A stretch of DNA of 16,711 nucleotides from UBA1372 sp964496075 (GTDB lineage: Bacteria > Patescibacteriota > Microgenomatia > UBA12405). Position numbers and translations under genes: made by a program. Below the pieces are notes generated by a model, which saw only the letters and a program-made list of their open reading frames with translations, was not told the origin of the DNA and did not search any database. The stretch's first letter is position 1. Each line of letters opens with the position of its first letter. Below are positions 8,054 through 16,502 of the stretch, piece after piece. The stretch spans positions 1 through 16,711 of the forward strand of contig CAZBXB010000011.1 in the NCBI GenBank assembly GCA_964496075.1, written 5' to 3'.

Positions 8054-8986
8054 ATGTCCAAAGCTAAAATCTCTGCTGTTATTAATACCAAAAACGAGGC
8101 CAAATATCTTAAAAAGTGTCTTAAGTCAATTAGAAACTTTGTTGACGAAATAATTATCGTCGATATGCATTCAAGAGATGATACTGTTGCCATCGCCAAA
8201 TCTTTTTCTGCCAAAGTCTATCGCCATAAACCCTTATCTTGGGTTGAGCCGGCCAGAAACTACGCCCTATCAAAAGCCAAAGGAGACTGGATACTTCTTC
8301 TAGATCCGGATGAATACATAACTAAAACATTGGCTCGTGAACTTACAAAAATCACCCAAAGAAATGATATAAATTTTGTCCGTATACCTCGAAAAAACAT
8401 AATCTTTGGTAAATGGTTACGTCATTCCAATATGTGGCCCGATTATTTAATTAGATTTTTTAAAAAAGACAAGGTTATATGGAACAAGGAAATTCATTCT
8501 CAACCACAAACAAAAGGGGACGGCATTACATTACTTGATTCAGAAAAATTATCAATTAGACACAATAACTATACCGACATAGACGATTTTGTTAAAAGAG
8601 CCCTAAGATACTCCGATACTCAAGCAAATGAGCTTAACAAGCAAGCTTATATATTAAAAATTAGTGATTTAATCCTCAAACCGGTCCAGGAATTTAATAG
8701 CCGTTTCTTTTCTCTATCAGGCTTCAAAGATGGCCTTCACGGTTTGGCATTTTGTCTTCTTCAGTCATTTGCGGTTTTATTAGTTTATCTAAAGCTATGG
8801 CAAAAACAAAATTTTGAAGACAAAACTTTATCAAAAGAATCTTTTGTGTCTGCTAGTTTAGAGAGCACTTACGAATACAATCATTGGTTTTCAAAATACT
8901 TTAAGCAACAATATACCAAAAACATCTTCAAAAGAATTTTTATTAGACTAACCTATCTATTAAACCGTATCACTAAAAATTTCTAG
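8054..8986 (+). CDS. Family 2 glycosyltransferase, WaaE/KdtX-like
   Basis: This 310-residue protein has a GT-A domain in its first two thirds. It begins ISAVINTKNEAKYLKKCL (6-23), followed by VDMHSRDDT (36-44) with the nucleotide-binding Asp37, and the metal-binding DPDE at 84-87 where most relatives have DADE. KEIHSQP (145-151) is in the place of the KLHE acceptor-site motif of WaaE-like enzymes, and RHNNYTD (169-175) matches their HY-x-H region. A hydrophobic stretch at about 225-248 and a basic C-terminal tail probably attach it to the inner face of the membrane. It should transfer a sugar from a nucleotide donor to a lipid-linked acceptor. It starts 11 bp after the previous stop and has no Shine-Dalgarno sequence. 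It is related to the gene at 9910 but longer at the C-terminus. Donor unknown. Confidence 0.85.
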   Translation: MSKAKISAVINTKNEAKYLKKCLKSIRNFVDEIIIVDMHSRDDTVAIAKSFSAKVYRHKPLSWVEPARNYALSKAKGDWILLLDPDEYITKTLARELTKITQRNDINFVRIPRKNIIFGKWLRHSNMWPDYLIRFFKKDKVIWNKEIHSQPQTKGDGITLLDSEKLSIRHNNYTDIDDFVKRALRYSDTQANELNKQAYILKISDLILKPVQEFNSRFFSLSGFKDGLHGLAFCLLQSFAVLLVYLKLWQKQNFEDKTLSKESFVSASLESTYEYNHWFSKYFKQQYTKNIFKRIFIRLTYLLNRITKNF

Positions 8987-8989
8987 CCA

Positions 8990-9913
8990 ATGAAAAAAGT
9001 TGCCATAATAATTTTAAACTGGAAACACTCTAAATTATCTTTTAAACTAATTAAGCAATTTAAAAAAATCAATACTAAAGGAGTTTTTTGTCACATTTTT
9101 CTTATCGATAATTGTTCGCCCGATGATTCATATCAATTGTTTAATAAAAAATTATCTAGTAATCCTCAAGTATCGCTTTTTCAAACCCAACAAAATATTG
9201 GTTACGCCGGTGGTGTTAACTTCGGTTTAAAAAAGGCCATATACAAGAGATTTGATTATGCTTTAGTTATTAACAACGACGTCAAGCTAGAAAAAAACTT
9301 TTTAAAAAATCTTCTAAAGCCTTTCCTAAAAAATCCGAAATTAGCCATAACTGGCCCCAAAATATATTTTGCCAAAGGCCACGAATATCACAAAAAAAGA
9401 TACAAAAAAGGTCATCTTGGTAAGGTAATTTGGTCAGCCGGTGGCACTATAGATTGGCAAAATATATATGGATTTAATAGGGGCATTGATGAAGTTGACA
9501 GGGGACAATACAACAAGATTGATACTAATGTCGATTTTATTTCTGGCTGCTGTCAATTACTAGATCTTAAGAAGATTAAAAAAGTCGGACTTTTTGATGA
9601 AAGATATTTTATGTATCTGGAAGACGCTGATTTATGCCACCGAGTCAAACAGGCCGGCTTTTCTATTGCCTATATCCCCAGCTCTCTTATATGGCATTAT
9701 AATGCTACATCCAGTCAAGCCGGCGGAAACTTACAACAATACTTTTTAAGTAGAAACCGTTTGTTGTTTGCCCAAAAATTTGCCGGTTTCAGAACGAAGT
9801 TTGCTCTTTTTAGACAATCCATCACAACCATTGTTTTTGGAAAATATGTGTGGCAAAGAAGAGGAGTCATTGATTACTTTCTTAATAAATTTTACAAGGG
9901 TAGCTGGCAATGA
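8990..9913 (+). CDS. Family 2 glycosyltransferase, rhamnosyltransferase-like
   Basis: This 307-residue GT-A enzyme has the WbbL/RfbF-like pattern: VAIIILNW (4-11), LIDNCSPDDS (38-47) with Asp40, QNIGYAGGVNFGL (68-80), and the metal-binding NND (95-97). A long middle loop leads to VDFISGCCQLL (181-191), with FDERYFMYLEDADLCHR (202-218) carrying the acidic pair Glu211-Asp212. A W-H pair is at 235-236. This pattern is typical of dTDP-rhamnosyltransferases and close relatives, though the sugar is not proven. The insert at about 129-147 is unusually rich in Lys and His. ATG at 8990 comes 3 bp after the previous stop, in the context GCCAATG that also precedes the gene at 3199. Its stop overlaps the next start as ATGA. 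Confidence 0.85.
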   Translation: MKKVAIIILNWKHSKLSFKLIKQFKKINTKGVFCHIFLIDNCSPDDSYQLFNKKLSSNPQVSLFQTQQNIGYAGGVNFGLKKAIYKRFDYALVINNDVKLEKNFLKNLLKPFLKNPKLAITGPKIYFAKGHEYHKKRYKKGHLGKVIWSAGGTIDWQNIYGFNRGIDEVDRGQYNKIDTNVDFISGCCQLLDLKKIKKVGLFDERYFMYLEDADLCHRVKQAGFSIAYIPSSLIWHYNATSSQAGGNLQQYFLSRNRLLFAQKFAGFRTKFALFRQSITTIVFGKYVWQRRGVIDYFLNKFYKGSWQ

Positions 9914-10686
9914 AACCAACTCTATCGATAATTATAATTGCCGGAAACGAACAAGATAATATAAAGGAGGTAATTAAAACTTGTTTATGGGCAGATCAGA
10001 TTATTTTAGTTGCCGCCAATTCAACTGACAATACGGTTAAAATTGCTCAAAAACTTGATAAGAATATCAATATTATAGAAACTACTGACGAATATGGTAA
10101 AAACTTTGCCAAATGGCGAAATTTAGGTCTCAAACAGGTATCTACAGATTGGCTACTTTATGTCGATGCCGATGAAAGAATTACAAGTAAACTAAAAGCT
10201 GACATCCAATCAGTAATTTCCGATAGTAGACTATCTAACACCCACTATGCCATTCCCCGGGCCAACCACTTTTTAGGCAAAAGAGTTAGATATGGCGGTA
10301 CTTATCCGGATTATGTAGTCAGGCTATATCAAACTAAACATCTCAAAAAGTGGACAGGCAAGCTTCACGAAACAGCCAAAACTAGCGGTAGTTTAGGCTA
10401 TTTGAATTCAGACTTGCTACATTATACTCACACCGACTTAACTTCCATGCTTCAAAAAACCATAATCTGGACGCAGATTGAAGCCCAAGCCTTGTATCAA
10501 GCTAATCATCCTCAAGTTTTTTGGTGGCGATTTCCCAGAATGATCTTAACTAAGTTATTTGAAAGATTGCTTAAACAGAAAATGTATAAAGACGGTATTG
10601 TTGGCTGGATATCCGCCATATTTGAAAGTTATAATACTTTTATTATTTACGCTCGCTTATGGGAACTTCAACAAAATCGAAATTAG
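9910..10686 (+). CDS. Family 2 glycosyltransferase, WaaE-like, lacking the usual nucleotide-binding Asp
   Basis: This 258-residue GT2 enzyme has LSIIIIAGNE (5-14), LVAANSTDNT (33-42), a metal-binding VDADER (85-90), KLHE (151-154) and HYTHTDL (171-177), which together mark the WaaE/KdtX-like group. A basic, aromatic C-terminus with a hydrophobic stretch (about 230-250) suggests membrane association. It is odd that the aspartate expected in the V-D-S-G-S-T-D-type motif is Ala35 (GCC at 10012-10014), while all other GT2 domains in this window keep it. The catalytic DADE is intact, so the enzyme is probably active with a changed donor pocket. It overlaps the previous stop by 4 bp (ATGA). A weak AAGGG at 9896-9900 is the only Shine-Dalgarno-like sequence in the window. 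Its end overlaps the GT4 gene by 28 bp. Confidence 0.85.
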   Translation: MKPTLSIIIIAGNEQDNIKEVIKTCLWADQIILVAANSTDNTVKIAQKLDKNINIIETTDEYGKNFAKWRNLGLKQVSTDWLLYVDADERITSKLKADIQSVISDSRLSNTHYAIPRANHFLGKRVRYGGTYPDYVVRLYQTKHLKKWTGKLHETAKTSGSLGYLNSDLLHYTHTDLTSMLQKTIIWTQIEAQALYQANHPQVFWWRFPRMILTKLFERLLKQKMYKDGIVGWISAIFESYNTFIIYARLWELQQNRN

Positions 10687-11768
10687 CCGGTATCTACGAC
10701 CCCTACATTGATACTTTAGGTGGGGGGGAGAAATACGTCTTTACAGTCGCCCAGACACTTCTTGAAAATGGCTATACAGTTGATGTCTTTACTAATCAAG
10801 ATAAATCTATTCTCGAAAAATTACAAAAAAGATTTAATCTTGATTTAAGTAAGGTCAATATCAAACCGGATATATTTAAAAATCATGGAGCCTTTTCGGT
10901 TATTAACAAATATAATATAACCAGAAAATACGATCTGTTCTTTTATTTAAACGACGGTAGTGTTCCTCTTCTTTTTTCTAAACACAACATTCTCCATATA
11001 CAAGTACCTTTTAACAAAGCTCCTAATCTTTTTCAAAAAATTATTAACCTAGTCAAATTATCACTTTATAAAGATATTATTGTAAATTCAAAGTTTACTC
11101 AGGCCAGAGTTAAACAAATCTACTTAAAAAGTTCCAAGCTTTTATATCCACCCATTGATATCACCAATTTTACTCCAGCCAAAAATAAACAAAACATAAT
11201 TCTGTCAGTCGGTCGATTCGATAATTTGTTAAACGCCAAAAAGCAAGATATTTTAATTAAGGCCTTTGAAAAATTATATAAACAAGACAGTCATTCAGAC
11301 TGGCAACTGGTATTAGCCGGTGGTAGTCTTGACAAAGAATCTACCAACTCGTACTTGTCACATTTAAAGTATATTGCCAAAGGCTTGCCAATAAAATTTG
11401 TAGTCAATCAACCTTTCGATACTATCAAACAACTTTTCTCAATATCAAAAATTTACTGGCACGCCGCCGGTTATGGTGTTGATGAGAGTAAAGACCCGCA
11501 ATCTACCGAACATTTTGGTATGACTGTTGTCGAATCCATGGCCGCCGGATTAGTTCCTATAGTTGTCAACAAAGGTGGCCTTAAAGAGATCGTTAGTCAA
11601 AATATTGATGGTTTTTTATGGGATGAAACTGATCAGCTTATCAGCAAAACTCAATTTTTAATAGGTCATCCAAAAAAATATCGCCACATGTCACAAAATG
11701 CCAGAAACACATCAACCAAATACTCAACTCAAAATTTTAAAAGTCAATTTTTAAAAATAATCTCATGA
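10659..11768 (+). CDS. Family 4 glycosyltransferase (GT-B fold), Alg11-like
   Basis: This 369-residue retaining glycosyltransferase has the two Rossmann halves of the GT-B fold. The N-terminal half contains IYDPYIDTLGGGEKY (12-26), with the glycine-rich acceptor/donor loop GGGE at 21-24, and LHIQVPFN (112-119). The C-terminal half starts near YPPID (163-167), continues with ILSVGRFD (181-188) and LVLAGGS (217-223), and has the E-x7-E signature EHFGMTVVE (284-292). A WHAAGYG segment (267-273) just before this is typical of the Alg11-like branch. It should act in the cytoplasm on a lipid-linked glycan, using a nucleotide sugar. The GGGE codons contain a run of seven G (10722-10728), rare in such AT-rich DNA. 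The start overlaps the previous gene by 28 bp, and the stop overlaps the next start (ATGA). Confidence 0.88.
   Translation: MGTSTKSKLAGIYDPYIDTLGGGEKYVFTVAQTLLENGYTVDVFTNQDKSILEKLQKRFNLDLSKVNIKPDIFKNHGAFSVINKYNITRKYDLFFYLNDGSVPLLFSKHNILHIQVPFNKAPNLFQKIINLVKLSLYKDIIVNSKFTQARVKQIYLKSSKLLYPPIDITNFTPAKNKQNIILSVGRFDNLLNAKKQDILIKAFEKLYKQDSHSDWQLVLAGGSLDKESTNSYLSHLKYIAKGLPIKFVVNQPFDTIKQLFSISKIYWHAAGYGVDESKDPQSTEHFGMTVVESMAAGLVPIVVNKGGLKEIVSQNIDGFLWDETDQLISKTQFLIGHPKKYRHMSQNARNTSTKYSTQNFKSQFLKIIS
10722..10728 (+). repeat. Seven-G homopolymer inside the GT4 gene
   Basis: Seven consecutive G bases form most of codons 22-24 (GGG GGG GAG) of the GT4 gene, in the GGGE loop. It is the longest G run I saw in this AT-rich window. 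Such tracts can slip during replication and can also cause sequencing errors. Here the frame is intact. Confidence 0.9.
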
Positions 11769-12637
11769 AAATATCGATCATTATTACTAATTTTAACGGT
11801 GTCAATCTCTTAAGAGATAACTTAATTGAAGTTATTAACAACAGTCCCGAGGCCAACGAAATAATCGTTACCGACGATGCTTCAACTGACAATAGCTTAA
11901 GATACCTCAATTCTCTTCAAAAGAAATATCTCAAACTAAAAATTATTTCCCACAAAAAAAACATCGGTTTTGCCGCCAATTCAAATTCGGCCGTTAAAGC
12001 AAGTCAGGCTGATTTAGTTGTTCTTTTAAACAGTGATATTAAACCCGTCAAGGGATATATCAAAAACAGCCTAAAGCACTTTAAAGATCCCCATGTTTTC
12101 GGTGTTGGTTTTGCAGAAATAGGTCATGAAAACTGGGCAAAATTATATTGGGGCGGGGGATATATTCAACATCAACCGGGTCTAGATATTAAAACCAGTC
12201 ATATTAGTGGATGGTTGTCCGGTGGTAGTAGCATTGTCAGAAAGTCTTTGTTTACCAAACTTGGCGGTTTTGACCAAGTTTATGAGCCCTTCTATTCAGA
12301 AGATCTTGATCTGGGTTTTCGAGCCTGGAAATCAGGCTACAAACTTATTTGGGAACCCACAGCCAAAGTTTATCATAAACACGAAAGCACCATGTCAAAA
12401 TTTCCCAAAAGACACCTGGAATATGTCAAAGAAAGAAACCGACTACTAACGGTATGGAGAAACATACAAGATCCTTGGATGTTGTACCAAAATAAACTTG
12501 CCATATTTTCTCGATGTGTCTTCGGTCCTAATTATATAAAAATAATCATAGCCGCCAATAAACAAATTAAAAAATATCCACCTCCAATAGTTTTTCCCAA
12601 ATTAACCGATAGACAAATTTTTGATAAGTTTAAATGA
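11765..12637 (+). CDS. Family 2 glycosyltransferase, rhamnosyltransferase-like
   Basis: This 290-residue GT-A enzyme begins ISIIITNFNG (3-12). It has IIVTDDASTDNS (33-44) with Asp37/Asp38, KNIGFAANSN (65-74), the metal-binding NSD (89-91), SGWLSGGSSIVRK (148-160), and FYSEDLDLGFRAWKSG (176-191) with the acidic Glu179-Asp180. A His-rich HKHE follows at 204-207. The pattern is that of WbbL-like or mycofactocin-type GT2 enzymes that extend a lipid-linked glycan. The WGGGYIQ segment (129-135) is encoded by a G-rich stretch, four G then C then five G, at 12150-12159. ATG overlaps the previous stop by 4 bp, which implies translational coupling. The donor sugar cannot be told from sequence alone. 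Confidence 0.87.
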   Translation: MKISIIITNFNGVNLLRDNLIEVINNSPEANEIIVTDDASTDNSLRYLNSLQKKYLKLKIISHKKNIGFAANSNSAVKASQADLVVLLNSDIKPVKGYIKNSLKHFKDPHVFGVGFAEIGHENWAKLYWGGGYIQHQPGLDIKTSHISGWLSGGSSIVRKSLFTKLGGFDQVYEPFYSEDLDLGFRAWKSGYKLIWEPTAKVYHKHESTMSKFPKRHLEYVKERNRLLTVWRNIQDPWMLYQNKLAIFSRCVFGPNYIKIIIAANKQIKKYPPPIVFPKLTDRQIFDKFK

Positions 12638-12638
12638 C

Positions 12639-15023
12639 ATGATCGCTTTTATAAAAAAAAACCTTCATATTATTTTTCTCGTATTCGTTTGTTTAATATT
12701 TTTTTATCGTTTTTTTTTATTTAATAAATACCCAATTCCTTCAGATATTATTCCTGGAGCTTATTATCCATGGCATCAAATTGATTATCCTAATTATCCC
12801 GCCGGAGTACCTATTAAAAATCCTCAACCCTCAGACGTTGTATCCCTAACACTACCGCTTAGAAAGCTAGCTATAGATATTTTAAAAACAGGACATTTAC
12901 CTCTTTGGAACCACTATGTATTATCGGGTTCTCCTCTTGCTTCAAACTTTCAATCGGCCACATATTATCCTTTAAATATTTTGTACGCAATTTCTTCAAA
13001 TTTTTATGTTATTTGGTCAATTCAAATAATCTTTCAACATATTTTTTTAGCCGTATTTATGTATCTCTTTTTGAGAGATTACAAATTATCCAAGCTGGTT
13101 TCAATCTTCGGTGCCTTAACATGGGCATTTACTGGTTTTAATATTATCTGGTCATCTTACAATACTGTGGTCCAAGCTGTTGCTTTTTTACCCCTGATTC
13201 TCCTGTCAATCAAAAACATAAACAAAGGCCCAAAATATAAAATATATTTATCACTATCAATATTTTGTGCCATCTCAGCCGGTAATCCTCCAATCGCATT
13301 AATCAACATGGTTTTTGCGGCTATGTACACACTATATTTACATCACAAATCTATCAGGAAAATGTTCTTAAGCCTTATTTTTGCTCTTTTAGCAATTATT
13401 GCCAGCTTGCCAATTCTAATGCCATCACTAAAAATAAGCTCTGTTTCGGTACGTCCATTTGATCAAGTCGCTCTTCAAAATAATATTAAATATTTACCGA
13501 TGATTAAAACTATTACTAGTATCATACCCAATTTTTTTGGTCATCCATCTACCGGAAATTCTTGGCAGAAAGCTGGTATGTATGATAATTTAAATATCTT
13601 CATCGGCATTATTCCAATAACTTTACTTATTTTTAAAATTATTAGCAAAAAGAAGTTTAAGCACCAATCTTTCTTCTTAATATCAATTGCTATCAGTTTC
13701 CTTCTAATGACCAAGAATCCAATTTCAATATATATAGGTCAGATAAAATTTTTAGGCTTAAATTCAATGGTTATGACCAGATTGACATATATTATTTCGT
13801 TTTCCATATCATTTCTGTCATCCATCGGCCTCGATCAGTTACTAAAAACTCCCAAACAATATCAAACAAAAATTAAGATAGCCATATCTTTGATAATTTT
13901 TACCATAATTATCTTTTATGTTTTTCTATCATCTGACATTTTCTACTTAGGAAACATTTCACAAAATAATCCATTGACTCAATTTCATTCAGACAACATT
14001 TATCAACATGTTAATGAAGCTTTTGTTGCCATAAAAAACAGTCTGCCTAGTCTGGCCATCTTGTTTGGCTTCACTTTTTCACTACTATTTATCAAAAGAA
14101 ATAAAAAAATATTTATTTTTTTAACTATCTTTCTTACACTGACTGACCTGTATTTTTTCTTTAACAAGTACATCACTTTTAATCCTGCCGATTTCCTTTA
14201 TCCGAACACCCCAACTACAAATTTTCTCCAAACATCCACTAAAAGATTTGTTAGAGAAAATGCAGAAATAATTCCTTCAAATATGTGGTTGCCTTACCAA
14301 CTAAAATCAGTCACCGGCTACGACACTACCCAATCGCTTAGATACAATCAATTTTTAAATCATATTAATGGCTATACTCTAGATCAAAACATTAGTAGAT
14401 ATGCCGAAGTTACCAAATATAATCAAAAATATTTAGATTTTCTCTCAGTAGAATATATTGCCGCCTTAACTAGATCACAAAGCAAACTCGATTCTGGTGG
14501 TACTCTTTCTTGCAAATTTAATGACATTGATTTTGAGCCTGTTTTTAAAGATGGTCCAACTTCAGTATTAAAAAATCTAAATCCGCTCGATATTGTCAAT
14601 TCAGTTTCAGACTACCAAATGTCCACAAGTGCCAAACAAACTAAAATCCTTCTTTCTCAAATAGACTTGACACAGACAGTAATATTGGAACAACAACCCA
14701 AATACGATCAATACCAAAAAACAAACATTGAAAAATTTATTAGTCAAACCAATGGTTTTATTTTTAATACTTATTCAGACCAACCAACATTAATCTCTAC
14801 CTCTATTCCTTACTACCCGGGTTGGACCGCCACATCAAACGATCAAAACATTCCTGTCAATATTGGCAATCATGCTTTTATCTCTTTCGAATTACCACCT
14901 GGTCAAAATCAAGTTGATTTATCATTTCAAAAAAATATGATTTGGCTACTTTTAATAACACTTATATCGATTCCGATTACCATTGTGGCCGCATACAAAT
15001 TTAGCCCTAATTATGAAAGTTAA
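12639..15023 (+). CDS. YfhO-like multi-span membrane protein
   Basis: This 794-residue protein uses ATG at 12639, 1 bp after the previous stop; a TTG six codons earlier is less likely. It resembles the bacterial YfhO family of large GT-C-like membrane proteins; some relatives are linked to glycosylation of wall polymers. A first span (about 8-28) is followed by a loop with a PSDVVSLTLPLR segment (64-75) and PLWNHYVLSGSPLASNFQS (88-106), the best family signature, then about ten spans. A large soluble region (about 515-760) has VTGYDTTQSLRYNQFL, matching the GYD element of YfhO proteins, and PYYPGWTA. A last span lies near 770-788. Runs of nine A (12653-12661) and nine T (12710-12718) lie in the first 80 bases of the gene. 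The exact acceptor and donor are unknown. Confidence 0.75.
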   Translation: MIAFIKKNLHIIFLVFVCLIFFYRFFLFNKYPIPSDIIPGAYYPWHQIDYPNYPAGVPIKNPQPSDVVSLTLPLRKLAIDILKTGHLPLWNHYVLSGSPLASNFQSATYYPLNILYAISSNFYVIWSIQIIFQHIFLAVFMYLFLRDYKLSKLVSIFGALTWAFTGFNIIWSSYNTVVQAVAFLPLILLSIKNINKGPKYKIYLSLSIFCAISAGNPPIALINMVFAAMYTLYLHHKSIRKMFLSLIFALLAIIASLPILMPSLKISSVSVRPFDQVALQNNIKYLPMIKTITSIIPNFFGHPSTGNSWQKAGMYDNLNIFIGIIPITLLIFKIISKKKFKHQSFFLISIAISFLLMTKNPISIYIGQIKFLGLNSMVMTRLTYIISFSISFLSSIGLDQLLKTPKQYQTKIKIAISLIIFTIIIFYVFLSSDIFYLGNISQNNPLTQFHSDNIYQHVNEAFVAIKNSLPSLAILFGFTFSLLFIKRNKKIFIFLTIFLTLTDLYFFFNKYITFNPADFLYPNTPTTNFLQTSTKRFVRENAEIIPSNMWLPYQLKSVTGYDTTQSLRYNQFLNHINGYTLDQNISRYAEVTKYNQKYLDFLSVEYIAALTRSQSKLDSGGTLSCKFNDIDFEPVFKDGPTSVLKNLNPLDIVNSVSDYQMSTSAKQTKILLSQIDLTQTVILEQQPKYDQYQKTNIEKFISQTNGFIFNTYSDQPTLISTSIPYYPGWTATSNDQNIPVNIGNHAFISFELPPGQNQVDLSFQKNMIWLLLITLISIPITIVAAYKFSPNYES

Positions 15024-16476
15024 ATTAAATAGTTTTATTTTGGGTTTCATATTCATTACTGCACTTCAGTTTACTCCCAAGGCTAAGTTTTTTAGATGGT
15101 TCGATTATCATAAAACTCCTGCCACAGTTGACATTGTTGATGAAGTTGACTACGCCTACATAGGCTACACCTTAAGACAAAATGGAATTTCCAATGGCTG
15201 GTCGATGATGAATTATTACCAAACTTTAGGTAGTCAATATAAAACTAAATATCAACAAGCCACTATATACAAAAACGCCTTAAAACCCAATTTAAAAAAC
15301 ATCAAAGACTTCAATTATCCCATCTATACCACCATAGAAACAGATATCGGCAAAGGAAAAGAACACTTAACTCTTGTTCAACCATTCGTTGATCATCCAC
15401 CTCTGGCACCACTTCTATATTCGCTGCCCCTTAAAGACATTAACGACATTGGCCAAGTCAAACCGGATGATTTTAGAAAAATTAGCGTCTATCTATCAAT
15501 TTTAAATATATTTCTTTTTTATATTTTTACTTTTGTCTACACTCAAAAAATAGTTCCTTCTATCCTTTCCTCAATCCTATATTCAAGCTTAACAGGTTTT
15601 GTCTTATCATCACGATTTGCGTTACTTGAAAACACCATCATTCCACTATCTTTAATAAATCTTACTGCTGTCCAACTTTATCAAAAAAATTCTAAAAAAT
15701 TTTTTCTATATTTAAACTCTCTTGCAATTGCTTTAGCACTATTGACCAAACTAACTGCCGTTTATCTTATTTTTATACAACTATACCTCTTTATTACTAA
15801 AAAAATTACCAAAAAAGACTTTATCACTATTGCCGTTATCGTTGGCCTTATCAATTTACCTTACTATATATACCTATATTATATTTCACCTCAACTACTC
15901 ATATCTATGTTTATTGAACAATCGAGTCGTCCATTTTTTGGTTCTCTTAATTTTCTAATATCTTCAACACAGCTAAACTTTAACAACTTCCCCATTGATG
16001 CCGTCTGGTTATTTTCTTTTATATCAATTCTTTTGACCAAAAAGTTTAAAAAACTAAAAACCTTTTTCCTTATTGGTCTTCTATCTACCTTACTTCTAAG
16101 TTCGGGCAACTACCCTTGGTACTATCTAATCTTTATCCCATATTTAATATTCTTTTTAGCAAATTTTATATATCAATTAATTGTAAAACCCAAACTGGTT
16201 AATTTAATGATTTTCATTATTATGCCCATATCAAGCCTGTTTTACTGGGGTTACATTGTCTATAAAGACAATCATACTCAGCCAATATATAGACTTTTAA
16301 TCATTCTGCCTATAATAGTTTATCTGATTACTAAGAAATTCAAATTAAAAATGGTTTGGTCGGTTATATTTTTTTTAATCCTAATTCAAGCCTACCAATG
16401 GTCATTTCAGGCCTTTCAATATCAAATTGCCAATTTTGGCAAAATAGATCAATCACAATTTATCATTAACCGATAA
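15013..16476 (+). CDS. GT39/ArnT-like membrane glycosyltransferase
   Basis: This 487-residue protein is read from ATG at 15013; an upstream TTG at 14983 would add ten residues with no clear purpose. A first hydrophobic segment (about 5-21) leads to an outward loop with IVDEVDYAYIGYTLRQNG (41-58), carrying Asp43, Glu44 and Asp46. This is the D-E element that holds the catalytic acid in PMT_2/ArnT-like GT39 enzymes. DHPPLAP (127-133) is the second typical motif. About ten spans follow. It should transfer a sugar from a polyprenyl-phosphate carrier to an outward-facing acceptor. Unlike the other membrane transferases here it has little soluble tail after the last span. It overlaps the YfhO-like gene by 11 bp. 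Family is fairly sure; substrate unknown. Confidence 0.78.
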   Translation: MKVKLNSFILGFIFITALQFTPKAKFFRWFDYHKTPATVDIVDEVDYAYIGYTLRQNGISNGWSMMNYYQTLGSQYKTKYQQATIYKNALKPNLKNIKDFNYPIYTTIETDIGKGKEHLTLVQPFVDHPPLAPLLYSLPLKDINDIGQVKPDDFRKISVYLSILNIFLFYIFTFVYTQKIVPSILSSILYSSLTGFVLSSRFALLENTIIPLSLINLTAVQLYQKNSKKFFLYLNSLAIALALLTKLTAVYLIFIQLYLFITKKITKKDFITIAVIVGLINLPYYIYLYYISPQLLISMFIEQSSRPFFGSLNFLISSTQLNFNNFPIDAVWLFSFISILLTKKFKKLKTFFLIGLLSTLLLSSGNYPWYYLIFIPYLIFFLANFIYQLIVKPKLVNLMIFIIMPISSLFYWGYIVYKDNHTQPIYRLLIILPIIVYLITKKFKLKMVWSVIFFLILIQAYQWSFQAFQYQIANFGKIDQSQFIINR

Positions 16477-16502
16477 ACCAGGCAGATGATAACATTATTG
16501 AG

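Noticed and set aside
12621..12638. TTG start six codons upstream for the YfhO-like gene
   Set aside because: It would overlap the previous gene and add ISLND, while ATG at 12639 starts directly before the basic residues and first span.
15891..16109. Open frame of 72 codons on the minus strand
   Set aside because: It is antisense to the GT39-like gene, with no start context and no family resemblance.
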